NCBI GenBank assembly: GCA_965371225.1
Contig: CBDUXP010000053.1
Coordinates: 1 to 27,082 of the forward strand
Length of the DNA: 27,082 bases
Direction of reading: 5' to 3'
DNA from: CBDUXP01 sp965371225 [NCBI: uncultured bacterium]
Lineage (GTDB): Bacteria > Abyssobacteria > SURF-5 > CBDUXP01
In this document: positions 15,913 to 22,278 of the stretch, in pieces
Numbering within the stretch: the stretch's first letter is position 1
How the letters are laid out: every line of letters starts with the position of its first letter
Program-made: the position numbers and the translations under genes
The notes under the pieces: generated by a model
Database searches by the model: none
Seen by the model: only the letters and a program-made list of their open reading frames with translations
Told to the model about the DNA's origin: nothing

Positions 15913-16590
15913 CTATTTTGGGGGGTGCGCTTCGTGTAGATCCTTCTGCATCAGGATGCGGCCCACGACACCGGTGAGGCGTTCGTGCTCGGGATCGGTG
16001 CGGGTTTCGACTACGCGGAAGCCGCACCGCTCGTAGAGCCGCCGCGCGGGGTTGGCGGTGGACGTAATCAACGAGAGTTGCGCGTACCCTTCCGCGCGCG
16101 CCGCGTCCTCCGCGTGATCGAGCGCCGCCGTGCCCAGCCCTTGTCCCCGGCACTCGGGCACCACGTGTACTTCCGCAATGTGGTACGCGCGCGACGGTCG
16201 TTGTGGACTCACGGCGTGCCGGAGCCGTTGAAACTTTGCTATCCGCAGCGCCCCCGCCAACCCCAACGTCCGCACCGCGTCCCAGACGAGCCGGGGTCCG
16301 ATCCGCAGATCCGACCTCGGACCGGTTACGCCGACGAGCACCCCCACGCTTCGCCCGTCCCGCTCGATGATGACCGTGCGCTCCGGGTCCAGTTCGTGCC
16401 CGGCGACTGCGGCGCCAAACCGTAGGCCGAATGCCCGCGCCCGAACCGGATCGCCGGTGACCGCCACCACCTCCGGCGCGGGGTGTCCGTAGATCAGGTC
16501 AACGGCAAACGGCCAATCATCGCGGGTCGCCCGCCGGAAGGTCGCTTCGCTCGCCCCGGCACTCACCTCCACCTCGCCGCGCACCCTCAT
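15913..16590 (-). CDS. GNAT family N-acetyltransferase
   Basis: This 225-aa protein has a C-terminal GNAT acetyltransferase domain. The acetyl-CoA pyrophosphate-binding motif A is visible as HVVPECRGQGLGTAALDHAE (142-161), followed by NPARRLYERCGFRVVETRT, the usual motif B region. The N-terminal 135 residues form a less conserved extension whose first part (RRATRDDWPFAVDLIYG) also resembles a GNAT start, so the protein may be a two-lobed GNAT. The acceptor is unknown. The ATG at 16590 has GAGG immediately upstream, closer than ideal. The gene diverges from der across 66 bp. Confidence 0.88.
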   Translation of the reverse strand: MRVRGEVEVSAGASEATFRRATRDDWPFAVDLIYGHPAPEVVAVTGDPVRARAFGLRFGAAVAGHELDPERTVIIERDGRSVGVLVGVTGPRSDLRIGPRLVWDAVRTLGLAGALRIAKFQRLRHAVSPQRPSRAYHIAEVHVVPECRGQGLGTAALDHAEDAARAEGYAQLSLITSTANPARRLYERCGFRVVETRTDPEHERLTGVVGRILMQKDLHEAHPPK

Positions 16591-16641
16591 ACCTCATTCT
16601 ACGCGGTCCAACTCCACGGGGTTTCAGGCGCACGCCGCCGC

Positions 16642-16647
16642 TATACT
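16642..16647 (+). promoter_or_regulatory. Candidate -10 box of der
   Basis: TATACT ends 9 nt before the der ATG, so transcription would begin almost at the start codon, giving a nearly leaderless mRNA. No good -35 is visible (TTTCAG at 16622-16627 is only 14 nt away), and no Shine-Dalgarno precedes the ATG. Confidence 0.45.
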
Positions 16648-16656
16648 GCCGGGCGT

Positions 16657-17976
16657 ATGTCCCCAGCCCATCTGCCGACGGTGGCGATCGTGGGTCGCCC
16701 GAACGTCGGCAAGTCCACCCTCTTCAATCGCATCCTCGCCAAGCGCATCGCCATCGTGGAAGACGTGCCGGGCGTGACGCGCGACCGCGTCTACGGCGAC
16801 GCGGAGTGGGGCGCCCGCGCGTTCACCGTGGTGGACACGGGCGGGCTTGTGGACCAGACGGCGGACGAAGTGCTCACGTTCATCCGCGAGCAGGCCATGA
16901 CCGCCATCGCCGCAGCGGACGCCATCGTCTTTCTCGTGGATGCGCGGGAGGGGTTGACCGCCGCCGACGAGGCCGTGGCCGAAATCATGCGCCCGCTCCG
17001 GAAGCCTACGGCCGTCGCGGCGAACAAGACCGACCACCCCAGCCACGAGGCGGGCGCGGCAGAGTTTCACCGCCTCGGCCTGGGCGAGGTGTTCCCCATC
17101 TCCTCGGTACACGGCACCGGGGTCGCCGAGCTGCTGGACGCGCTGATGGCGCTCATCCCCGAGGCGGAGGCGGTGCCCGAGGACGGCGCGCTCGCCGTGG
17201 CCATCATCGGCCGCCCGAACGTGGGCAAATCCTCGCTGGTCAACGCGCTGCTGGGCGAGGAGCGGCTCATGGTGCAGGACCAGCCTGGGACCACGCGCGA
17301 CGCGGTGGACGTGGCGTTCCATCTGCACGGCCAGGACTACACCCTCATCGACACCGCCGGCCTGCGCAAGCGCACCAGCGTGGTCGACGCCGTGGAGAAG
17401 CACGCCACGGGCCGCGCGGTGACCGCCATCGAACGCTGCGACGTGGCCGTGCTGCTGCTGGACGCCGCGGCCGGGCTCGTGGACCAGGACAAGCGGCTGG
17501 CCACGCTCGTGCACCGCCGTGGCCGCGGACTGGTGGTCGCGCTGAACAAGTGGGACTTGGTCGAGAAGGACACGAACACGCTCGCGCAGGTGCAACTGGA
17601 CTTCGCGGTGCGGCATCCCCTCTTCGGCAGCGTGCCCTTCCTCGCCATCTCCGTGCTGGAGCGGCAGCGCCTCGGCAAGGTCTTCGACTCCGTGAATGAG
17701 GTGGCCGGCCATTTGCACGCGCGCGTGGCGACGAGCGACCTGAACCGGTTGCTGGAGCAGTGGATCGCCCATCGCGCACCGCCCATGCACCAGAACGGGC
17801 CGGTGCGCATCAAGTACGCCACCCAAACCGGCGACAACCCGCCCACGTTCACCCTCTTCGCCAACCGGCCCGGGGGCGTCGGGGACCAATATCTGCGCTA
17901 CCTGGAGGGCCGGCTGCGGCGCAACGTGCCCCTGAGCGGCGTGCCCGTGCGGTGGCAGGTCCGGGCCAGTTCCTGA
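16657..17976 (+). CDS. der: Ribosome assembly GTPase Der (EngA)
   Basis: This 439-aa essential tandem-domain GTPase acts in 50S subunit maturation. Both G domains are complete: first P-loop GRPNVGKS (13-20), DTGG (60-63) and NKTD (123-126); second P-loop GRPNVGKS (185-192), DTAG (232-235) and NKWD (297-300). The C-terminal KH-like domain follows (about 350-439, including the IKYATQTGDNPPTFTLFANR region). Length is normal. The ATG at 16657 is chosen because MSPAHLPTVAIVGRPNVG matches the family start; the open frame extending upstream overlaps the divergent GNAT gene and is not real. Start context suggests a nearly leaderless transcript. Confidence 0.96.
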   Translation: MSPAHLPTVAIVGRPNVGKSTLFNRILAKRIAIVEDVPGVTRDRVYGDAEWGARAFTVVDTGGLVDQTADEVLTFIREQAMTAIAAADAIVFLVDAREGLTAADEAVAEIMRPLRKPTAVAANKTDHPSHEAGAAEFHRLGLGEVFPISSVHGTGVAELLDALMALIPEAEAVPEDGALAVAIIGRPNVGKSSLVNALLGEERLMVQDQPGTTRDAVDVAFHLHGQDYTLIDTAGLRKRTSVVDAVEKHATGRAVTAIERCDVAVLLLDAAAGLVDQDKRLATLVHRRGRGLVVALNKWDLVEKDTNTLAQVQLDFAVRHPLFGSVPFLAISVLERQRLGKVFDSVNEVAGHLHARVATSDLNRLLEQWIAHRAPPMHQNGPVRIKYATQTGDNPPTFTLFANRPGGVGDQYLRYLEGRLRRNVPLSGVPVRWQVRASS

Positions 17977-18039
17977 GGCGGCGGCCGGGGCGGGGGATCG
18001 CATAGTGTCAATATCGACCACATTTGTCCCCCCATCTGG

Positions 18040-18084
18040 TAAAGTGATGTAGGCCAAGGCTAGCGCGGGCGCGCCGGCCGCTAG
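18040..18084 (+). promoter_or_regulatory. Candidate promoter -10 and leader hairpin of the HU gene
   Basis: TAAAGT (18040-18045) is a possible -10 box, with no convincing -35. Downstream, CTAGCG (18060-18065) pairs with CGCTAG (18079-18084) around a GGCGCGCC core, placing a stem directly before the strong GAGGAGAG ribosome-binding site. It may modulate HU translation (inference). Confidence 0.4.
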
Positions 18085-18099
18085 TGAGGAGAGAGCTTC

Positions 18100-18372
18100 A
18101 TGACCAAACAGGATTGCATTGACGCGGTCGCGGAACGTACCGGCTTATCCAAACGCGAAGCGACGGACGCGGTGGAGGCGACCCTCGGCTCCATCACCGA
18201 TGCGCTGCGCGGCGGCGACAAGGTCGCCCTCGTCGGGTTCGGCACGTTCGAGGTGAAGCATCGCAAGGCGCGCCAAGGGCGCAATCCGCGCGACGGGTCG
18301 GTGATCCAAATTGCGGCACGCAACGTCCCGACGTTCAAGGCGGGGAAAGCCCTCAAAGACGCGGTCGGCTAG
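18100..18372 (+). CDS. hup: HU family nucleoid DNA-binding protein
   Basis: This 90-aa histone-like DNA-bending protein is of typical length. It shows the HU/IHF pattern: an N-terminal helical dimerisation region (TKQDCIDAVAERTGLSKREA), the VALVGFGTFEVKHRKAR strand pair (43-59) and the DNA-clasping arm GRNPRDGSVIQIAARNVPTF (61-80), with the intercalating proline in RNP. The GRNPRDG motif fits HU slightly better than IHF, but IhfA cannot be excluded because a MerR-type gene and tRNA-Pro follow, an order also seen downstream of ihfA in some proteobacteria. The ATG has a strong GAGGAGAG site. The regulator gene starts 11 nt after its stop. Confidence 0.94.
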   Translation: MTKQDCIDAVAERTGLSKREATDAVEATLGSITDALRGGDKVALVGFGTFEVKHRKARQGRNPRDGSVIQIAARNVPTFKAGKALKDAVG

Positions 18373-18383
18373 GGCGCGCCCGG

Positions 18384-18749
18384 ATGGTCGCCCAAAGTAA
18401 GAAGATTTATTACGCCATCGGCGAAGTGAGCCGGCTGGTGGACGTGCCCCCCCACGTGCTCCGCTACTGGGAGGAAGAATTCAGCGTGCTGCGCCCCCCC
18501 AAGCGCCGCACCGGCGCCCGCGCCTACCGCGATCAGGACATCAGCCGCATCCGCCGCATTAAGGTCCTCCTGTACGACGAGGGCTACACCATCAAAGGCG
18601 CCCGGAAGCGCATGCGGGACGAGATCGCCGGCCGGGCCGCCCCGGTGCTGGACGACCAGATGCTCGGGGAGCTGGAGGGCGTCGAGTTCGGGCTGGTGAA
18701 CGTGCTGCGGATTCTGGACGGCAAGCCCGAACTGGTCCGAGACGACTAG
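18384..18749 (+). CDS. MerR family transcriptional regulator
   Basis: This 121-aa protein begins with a MerR-type winged helix-turn-helix: YYAIGEVSRLVDVPPHVLRY (9-28) followed by WEEEFSVLRPPKR and the wing region (R)AYRDQDISRIRRIKVLLYDEGYTIKGARKRM (about 47-77). The C-terminal 45 residues are short and acidic, with no metal- or drug-binding cysteines, so it belongs to the small regulators commonly encoded next to ihfA/HU genes whose signal is unknown. It is probably co-transcribed with the HU gene. The tRNA-Pro promoter begins 8 bp after its stop. Confidence 0.93.
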   Translation: MVAQSKKIYYAIGEVSRLVDVPPHVLRYWEEEFSVLRPPKRRTGARAYRDQDISRIRRIKVLLYDEGYTIKGARKRMRDEIAGRAAPVLDDQMLGELEGVEFGLVNVLRILDGKPELVRDD

Positions 18750-18757
18750 CGCCGCCC

Positions 18758-18786
18758 TTGCGCCCCCGTCCGGCGGGGCCTACACT
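18758..18786 (+). promoter_or_regulatory. Promoter of tRNA-Pro
   Basis: TTGCGC (18758-18763), a 17-nt spacer and TACACT (18781-18786) sit immediately upstream of the tRNA gene. Predicted transcription start is near 18793, about 31 nt before the mature 5' end. Confidence 0.65.
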
Positions 18787-18796
18787 GCCACCACCG

Positions 18797-18817
18797 CGCC
18801 GGGGCCCGGCCCCGGCG
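18797..18817 (+). other. Stable hairpin in the pre-tRNA-Pro 5' leader
   Basis: CGCCGGGGC and GCCCCGGCG form a perfect 9-bp all-GC stem with a 3-nt loop, located after the predicted transcription start and 6 nt before the mature tRNA 5' end. It could terminate upstream read-through or shape RNase P processing. Confidence 0.5.
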
Positions 18818-18823
18818 TCGCAT

Positions 18824-18900
18824 CGGGGCGTGGCGCAGTCTGGTAGCGCACCGGTCTGGGGGACCGGGGGTCGCTGGTTCGAGTCCAGTCGCCCCGACCA
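18824..18900 (+). tRNA. tRNA-Pro (anticodon GGG)
   Basis: This 77-nt tRNA with encoded CCA folds into a standard cloverleaf. The acceptor stem CGGGGCG (18824-18830) pairs with CGCCCCG (18890-18896), with discriminator A at 18897 and CCA at 18898-18900. The anticodon stem CCGGT/ACCGG encloses the loop CTGGGGG, giving anticodon GGG. The T arm contains GGTTCGAGTCC. It has its own promoter and a rho-independent terminator, and a truncated second copy lies about 0.7 kb downstream. Confidence 0.97.
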
Positions 18901-18913
18901 CACCCGTCAATCC
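18835..18913 (+). repeat. Direct repeat, copy 1 (within the intact tRNA-Pro)
   Basis: From the D arm to the CCA end (18835-18900) this matches 19551-19616 with three substitutions (18843, 18844 and 18870). After one inserted base in copy 2, a further 13 nt (18901-18913) match 19618-19630. The spacing between copies is 716 bp. Confidence 0.9.
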
Positions 18914-18932
18914 ATCCGGCTTGGCGGGTTTT
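18903..18932 (+). terminator. Rho-independent terminator of tRNA-Pro
   Basis: CCCGTCAA (18903-18910) pairs with TTGGCGGG (18921-18928) through 8 bp including one G-U, with a 10-nt loop, followed by TTTT at 18929-18932. Confidence 0.8.
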
Positions 18933-18980
18933 CCTGTTTGGGGGGGAAGCCCGCTCCCCATCCCCACGGGTGACCGCTGC

Positions 18981-19226
18981 CTATTCCTTGAATAACCGGC
19001 GTGTCAGGTCGTCGCGTGACAGATCGAAGTGCTCAGCCACCACAGCGAGAATAGCTGCCAGGGTGCCAACGCGAAGATTGTCATGAGCCGGGATGGTGAC
19101 GTGGTGTTCTCCCTGCTGGTCCGTAGTCAGGCGCAGGTGGCTTCCCGTCTGTCGCGTGATCGTGTATCCGAACGCCCCAAGCGCGCGAGCCAACTCCCTA
19201 CCGGACAGGTCCCGGGGCAGCCTCAC
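18981..19226 (-). CDS. hicA: HicA-type mRNA interferase toxin
   Basis: This 81-aa protein of the HicA/YcfA family is the ribosome-independent RNase toxin of a type II toxin-antitoxin system with a dsRBD-like fold. The catalytic His is in GSH (28-30, His30), preceded by LGAFGYTITRQTGSH and followed by VTIPAHDNLRVGTLAAILAV, the canonical (V/I)P-H-(N)-L--GTL--IL pattern. It starts at GTG 19226, overlapping the hicB TGA by 4 nt (GTGA), a translational-coupling arrangement with the antitoxin first, opposite to the classical hicA-hicB order. Codon and base composition differ from the GC-rich neighbours. Confidence 0.92.
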   Translation of the reverse strand: MRLPRDLSGRELARALGAFGYTITRQTGSHLRLTTDQQGEHHVTIPAHDNLRVGTLAAILAVVAEHFDLSRDDLTRRLFKE

Positions 19227-19429
19227 AGAGCGATGATTTCATCTCGGACGAAATGCAGGCGTACAGACCGTGGGTGACCGTTGTCTTCAAAGTGGCAGCG
19301 AACGGCGTCGCGCACGTTCGTGTAGAGCGCGTCCAGGGAATCCGCCTCTGTAAAGATCGCCGGGCCCACCGCACGGGCCGTAAACCCCCCCTCCGGTGCC
19401 TCCTCAACGACGAAGATAAGCTCTTCCAT
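19223..19429 (-). CDS. hicB: HicB-like antitoxin (short form)
   Basis: This 68-aa protein has the partial RNase H-like fold of HicB antitoxins: FVVEEAPEGGFTARAVG (6-22), IFTEADSLDALYTNVRDAVRCHFED (25-49) and VRLHFVRDEIIAL. Members of this short group are often mislabelled 2-oxoisovalerate dehydrogenase in databases. No C-terminal DNA-binding domain (ribbon-helix-helix or HTH) is present, so autoregulation would need the complex or another protein. The ATG at 19429 has GAGG 5-6 nt upstream. The gene precedes and overlaps hicA and is driven by the promoter at 19476-19504. Confidence 0.88.
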   Translation of the reverse strand: MEELIFVVEEAPEGGFTARAVGPAIFTEADSLDALYTNVRDAVRCHFEDNGHPRSVRLHFVRDEIIAL

Positions 19430-19466
19430 AGATCCTCAGGCGGCCGTGCGTTTCCTCGGCGCCGTC

Positions 19467-19497
19467 CCGCAATCCACAATAGGCCTCCGGATTGCGG
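19467..19497. promoter_or_regulatory. Perfect inverted repeat bracketing the hicBA -10 box
   Basis: CCGCAATCC (19467-19475) and GGATTGCGG (19489-19497) form a perfect 9-bp dyad with a 13-nt spacer that contains the -10 hexamer. This is the expected geometry of an autorepression operator for a toxin-antitoxin promoter. Confidence 0.65.
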
Positions 19498-19504
19498 TTG
19501 TCCA
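19476..19504 (-). promoter_or_regulatory. Promoter of hicBA
   Basis: On the minus strand TGGACA (19499-19504), an exact 17-nt spacer and TATTGT (19476-19481) lie about 47 nt upstream of hicB. Unlike other promoters in the window, the -10 carries TT at positions 3-4 followed by G, consistent with a foreign origin. Confidence 0.6.
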
Positions 19505-19550
19505 CCGCCGCCGGTCAGGCATGGGCCGACCGACGAGGTGTCCTGACGAT

Positions 19551-19616
19551 GCAGTCTGACAGCGCACCGGTCTGGGGGACCGGGGATCGCTGGTTCGAGT
19601 CCAGTCGCCCCGACCA
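19551..19616 (+). pseudogene. 5'-truncated tRNA-Pro copy
   Basis: The copy retains the D-arm remainder, the intact anticodon arm (CCGGT/CTGGGGG/ACCGG), variable region, T arm, 3' acceptor strand and CCA, but the first 11 nt of the tRNA (5' acceptor strand and following bases) are replaced by unrelated sequence. It cannot form an acceptor stem, so it is not a functional tRNA. It is interpreted as an attR-like repeat or the relic of a tandem duplication. Confidence 0.85.
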
Positions 19617-19619
19617 ACA

Positions 19620-19649
19620 CCCGTCAATCCGCAAGGGCTGGCGGGTTTT
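19620..19649 (+). terminator. Second copy of the tRNA-Pro terminator
   Basis: CCCGTCA pairs with TGGCGGG (one G-U), followed by TTTTT. The loop sequence differs from the first terminator (GCAAGGG against ATCCGGC), but stem and tail are preserved, so the duplication includes the terminator and its structure is still maintained. Confidence 0.7.
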
Positions 19650-19701
19650 TGCATTCGGTGCGCCGCCACGGGCTCCCGTCGACCGCGTGAGCGCGTTCAT
19701 A

Positions 19702-20271
19702 CTACGGTGACGGCCGCCAGTCCGCCGCGCGGCGGCGGGCGGCGGCGATTTGGGCGGGGGGCAGGTTGCCGCCGAGCAGGATGAGGTGCTGGCGGGCCTG
19801 GGGATGCCCTTGCTCGGCGGCGAGGGTGAACCACATGTACGCCTGCGTGCGGTCCAGGGGCGTGGGCGGGCCGCGCTGCCCGAACCGCGCGAGGAATCGC
19901 CGCCACGGACTCCGCGCCAGGGCCGCCTCGTTCGGCCCCCAGTAAATCGCGCGGGAGTAGATGAGCCCCAGGGCGAACTGCGCGCGCGGGTGCCCCTGCG
20001 CGGCGGCGCGGTGCATCCACTCGACCATCGCGGCGTAGTCCTGCGGCACGCCGGCGCCGACTTCGTACAGGCTGCCCAGCGCGAACTGCGCGTCCGCGTG
20101 CCCCTGCTCCGCCGCGCGGCGATACCACTTGGCCGCCCGCGGGTAGTTGCCGTCCCGGATGGCCCGCTGCGCGCGTTCGTACTGCGCGCCGGGATCGTGC
20201 GTGCGCCCGCCGCAGCCCAGGGTGGCGGCCAGCAGCGCGCAGCCGAAGGCGAGCATGAGGCGCGGCGCCAT
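19702..20271 (-). CDS. Sel1-repeat (TPR-like) lipoprotein
   Basis: The protein is 189 aa from the ATG at 20271 (GGGAGG 4 nt upstream); an adjacent ATG at 20274 would add one Met. The N terminus MAPRLMLAFGCALLAATLGC is hydrophobic and ends in a Cys preceded by Leu-Gly, a weak lipobox, so it is probably a periplasm-facing lipoprotein. Sel1 repeats are clear: AAKWYRRAAEQGHADAQFAL, MVEWMHRAAAQGHPRAQFAL and, after a 40-residue insertion, MWFTLAAEQGHPQARQHL. Sel1 proteins scaffold protein-protein interactions; the partner is unknown. The much longer open frame extending upstream to 22560 is a shadow of the divergent mscS gene. Confidence 0.85.
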   Translation of the reverse strand: MAPRLMLAFGCALLAATLGCGGRTHDPGAQYERAQRAIRDGNYPRAAKWYRRAAEQGHADAQFALGSLYEVGAGVPQDYAAMVEWMHRAAAQGHPRAQFALGLIYSRAIYWGPNEAALARSPWRRFLARFGQRGPPTPLDRTQAYMWFTLAAEQGHPQARQHLILLGGNLPPAQIAAARRRAADWRPSP

Positions 20272-20313
20272 CATGCCTCCCGCGCGCGGGCCCTGGCCTG
20301 GCGGACGGGCCGC

Positions 20314-20342
20314 TGGCAATCGACCGACCACCTTAGTAGAGT
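20314..20342 (+). promoter_or_regulatory. Candidate promoter of the mscS-type gene
   Basis: TGGCAA (20314-20319), a 17-nt spacer and TAGAGT (20337-20342) precede the ATG at 20362, leaving a leader of about 13 nt. Confidence 0.5.
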
Positions 20343-20361
20343 ACGTTTCCCGCCACCCAGT

Positions 20362-22203
20362 ATGCGACGTCTGCTTACCCGCCCGTTCATCCTCGCGTTC
20401 CTCGCCGCCCTGTGGGCCGCGGTGGGTGCCGCCCCGCTGCCTGCCGACGCCCAGTTGATGCCGGCTGCCCCGGAGGCGGCCCCGGCCGAACCCGAGGCGC
20501 CCCCGCCGGCGCACGTGGTGGTGCCCGCGGCGCGGGCGAACGCGCGGGCGACCATGGAAACCTTCCTCAAGGCCATGGCTGCCGCGCGGGGCGAGTTCCC
20601 GGACCGGATCAAGGACGCGGCGGCCTGCCTGGACCTGTCGGAGATCAGCGAGATCGTGCGCGCGCAGGAGGGGCCCCTGCTCTCCGAACAACTGTTGGAG
20701 GTGATCGACCGCACGGAGTTCGTCGACCTGGAGACGATTTCCGCGGACCCGGACGGGGCGCCCTATGTGTTCGTGACGCGGGCCGAGGGCGAAATCCGCA
20801 TCGCGCGCGTGGAGACGGGGGAGTGGCTCTTCACGAAGGAGACGGTGGGCGCGCTCCCGGCGCTGTTCAAAGTCCTCAAGAACCAGGAGGTCGTGGCCGA
20901 GTTGAAGGACGAGCCGCGGCACGTGTCCACGGTGCTGACCCTGCGGCGCGTGATCCCCGACTCGCTGCAGGAGCGCGGGTTCCTGTTGGAGCATTGGCAG
21001 TGGCTCGGCATATTCCTGCTCGTGCTCGTGGGCATGGTGCTGGACCGGATCGTCAGTTTCATGCTGGCCGGGACGGCCCGCGCCTGGTCGCGGCGCAACG
21101 AGGCGATGCTCGAGGAGGTGCTGACGACGAAGCTGTGGCGGCCCGTGGGGCTGCTGGCGGCGGCGCTGCTCTGGCGGGTCGGGCTTGGATGGCTCGACCT
21201 GCCCCAAGGGACGCTGGTGGTGTTGTACGTGGCCGTCCAGTTCGCCGCGACCGGGGCCGCCGTGTGGGTGGCGTACAACCTGGTGGACGTCTTCGCGGCC
21301 TTCGTGGCGCACCGGGCGATCAAGACCGAGACGAAGCTGGACGACCTGCTCGTGCCCTTGGTGCGGCGGTCCCTGAAGATTTTCGTGGTGGCGTTCGGGC
21401 TCGTGTTCATCGCGGACAACCTGCGCATCAACATCACGAGCCTGCTGGCGGGCATCGGGCTGGGCGGCTTGGCGGTCGCGCTCGCGGCGAAGGACACCAT
21501 CGAGAACCTCTTCGGCTCCATGACCGTGATCCTCGACCGGCCCTTCCACGTGGGCGACTGGGTGGTCATCGGCGACATCGAAGGCACCGTGGAGACCGTC
21601 GGATTCCGGAGCACGCGCATCCGCACCTTTTACAACTCGCTGATCAGCGTGCCGAATTCGAAGCTCATTAACGCGTCCATCGACAACTACGGCGCGCGGC
21701 AGTACCGCCGCATCAAGACGTTCCTGTCCCTCACGTACGACACACCGCCGCAGAAAGTGGAAGCGTTCTGCGAAGCGGTGCGGGAGTTGCTGCGGCGGCA
21801 TCCGTACACTCGGAAGGACTACTTCCAGGTGTACCTGAACCAGTTCAGCGCGCACTCGCTGGACGTGCTCCTGTACTGCTTCCACGAAACACCGGATTGG
21901 AATACCGAGTTGCGCGAGCGACACCGGTTGTTTCTGGATATCCTGCGCGTGGCCGAGCAGTTGAACGTGCAGTTCGCGTTTCCCACGCAGACGCTGCACA
22001 TGCACGAGGAAGGCGCGTGGCAGACGCCGCCCAACGCGCTGGGGGACGAACCGGCCGCCCAGCAGGCCGGCCGCGCGCTGGGCCGCGATCTCGCGGGCGC
22101 GCAGTGGGACGGGAGCCGCAAGCCGCCAGCCGTAACCTTCGCCATGCCGCCGGACGATCCACCGCCCGGCGAGCAACGCAGCACGGACGGCGACAACGCG
22201 TGA
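20362..22203 (+). CDS. MscS family mechanosensitive channel
   Basis: This 613-aa channel protein has a cleavable signal peptide (residues 1-30, ending ADA), a periplasmic Ala/Pro-rich and mixed domain to about 210, and membrane segments at about 214-236, 262-279, 284-312 and 338-352. The MscS pore helix follows as ITSLLAGIGLGGLAVALAAK (358-377). The beta domain is marked by DTIENLFGSMTVILDRPFHVGDWV and GTVETVGFRSTRIRTF, then SVPNSKLINASIDNY. The C-terminal cytoplasmic cage ends in a Pro-rich tail. It is larger than E. coli MscS (286 aa), as in YnaI/YbdG-like or plant-type relatives. MscS channels release osmolytes on membrane tension. It diverges from the Sel1 lipoprotein gene. Confidence 0.92.
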   Translation: MRRLLTRPFILAFLAALWAAVGAAPLPADAQLMPAAPEAAPAEPEAPPPAHVVVPAARANARATMETFLKAMAAARGEFPDRIKDAAACLDLSEISEIVRAQEGPLLSEQLLEVIDRTEFVDLETISADPDGAPYVFVTRAEGEIRIARVETGEWLFTKETVGALPALFKVLKNQEVVAELKDEPRHVSTVLTLRRVIPDSLQERGFLLEHWQWLGIFLLVLVGMVLDRIVSFMLAGTARAWSRRNEAMLEEVLTTKLWRPVGLLAAALLWRVGLGWLDLPQGTLVVLYVAVQFAATGAAVWVAYNLVDVFAAFVAHRAIKTETKLDDLLVPLVRRSLKIFVVAFGLVFIADNLRINITSLLAGIGLGGLAVALAAKDTIENLFGSMTVILDRPFHVGDWVVIGDIEGTVETVGFRSTRIRTFYNSLISVPNSKLINASIDNYGARQYRRIKTFLSLTYDTPPQKVEAFCEAVRELLRRHPYTRKDYFQVYLNQFSAHSLDVLLYCFHETPDWNTELRERHRLFLDILRVAEQLNVQFAFPTQTLHMHEEGAWQTPPNALGDEPAAQQAGRALGRDLAGAQWDGSRKPPAVTFAMPPDDPPPGEQRSTDGDNA

Positions 22204-22266
22204 CTGCGCCCGGCCGGCGGGGCGCGCGCGCGGGGAGGCGAGTCGCGCCCCTCGACCACGCCGCGC

Positions 22267-22272
22267 TATAGT
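22267..22272 (+). promoter_or_regulatory. Candidate -10 box giving a leaderless mRNA
   Basis: TATAGT is separated from the ATG at 22279 by exactly 6 nt, so transcription is expected to start at the A of the start codon. There is no recognisable -35 and no Shine-Dalgarno. Confidence 0.45.
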
Positions 22273-22278
22273 CGGCGC

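Larger units (their letters stand above)
18901..19616. mobile_element. Putative hicBA mini-island bounded by tRNA-Pro repeats
   Basis: A 716-bp unit lies between the intact tRNA-Pro and a 3'-terminal partial copy in direct orientation, the arrangement left by site-specific integration at a tRNA 3' end. Its only genes are hicB and hicA, and its base composition is visibly lower in GC than the flanks. No integrase, transposase or terminal inverted repeat is present, so it is either the remnant of a larger element, a cassette mobilised in trans, or a tandem tRNA duplication into which a toxin-antitoxin pair was inserted. Confidence 0.45.

Noticed and set aside
16624-18057. 477-codon minus-strand frame opposite der
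   Set aside because: Shadow frame; der has two complete G domains on the plus strand.
18758-18973. Open frame encoding a peptide containing SAPVWGTGGRWFESSRPD
   Set aside because: This is the translation of tRNA-Pro itself, a well-known annotation artefact; the same applies to the similar frame at 19492-19710 over the truncated tRNA copy.
19551-19616. Functional second tRNA-Pro
   Set aside because: The 5' acceptor strand is absent and the preceding bases cannot pair with the retained 3' strand.
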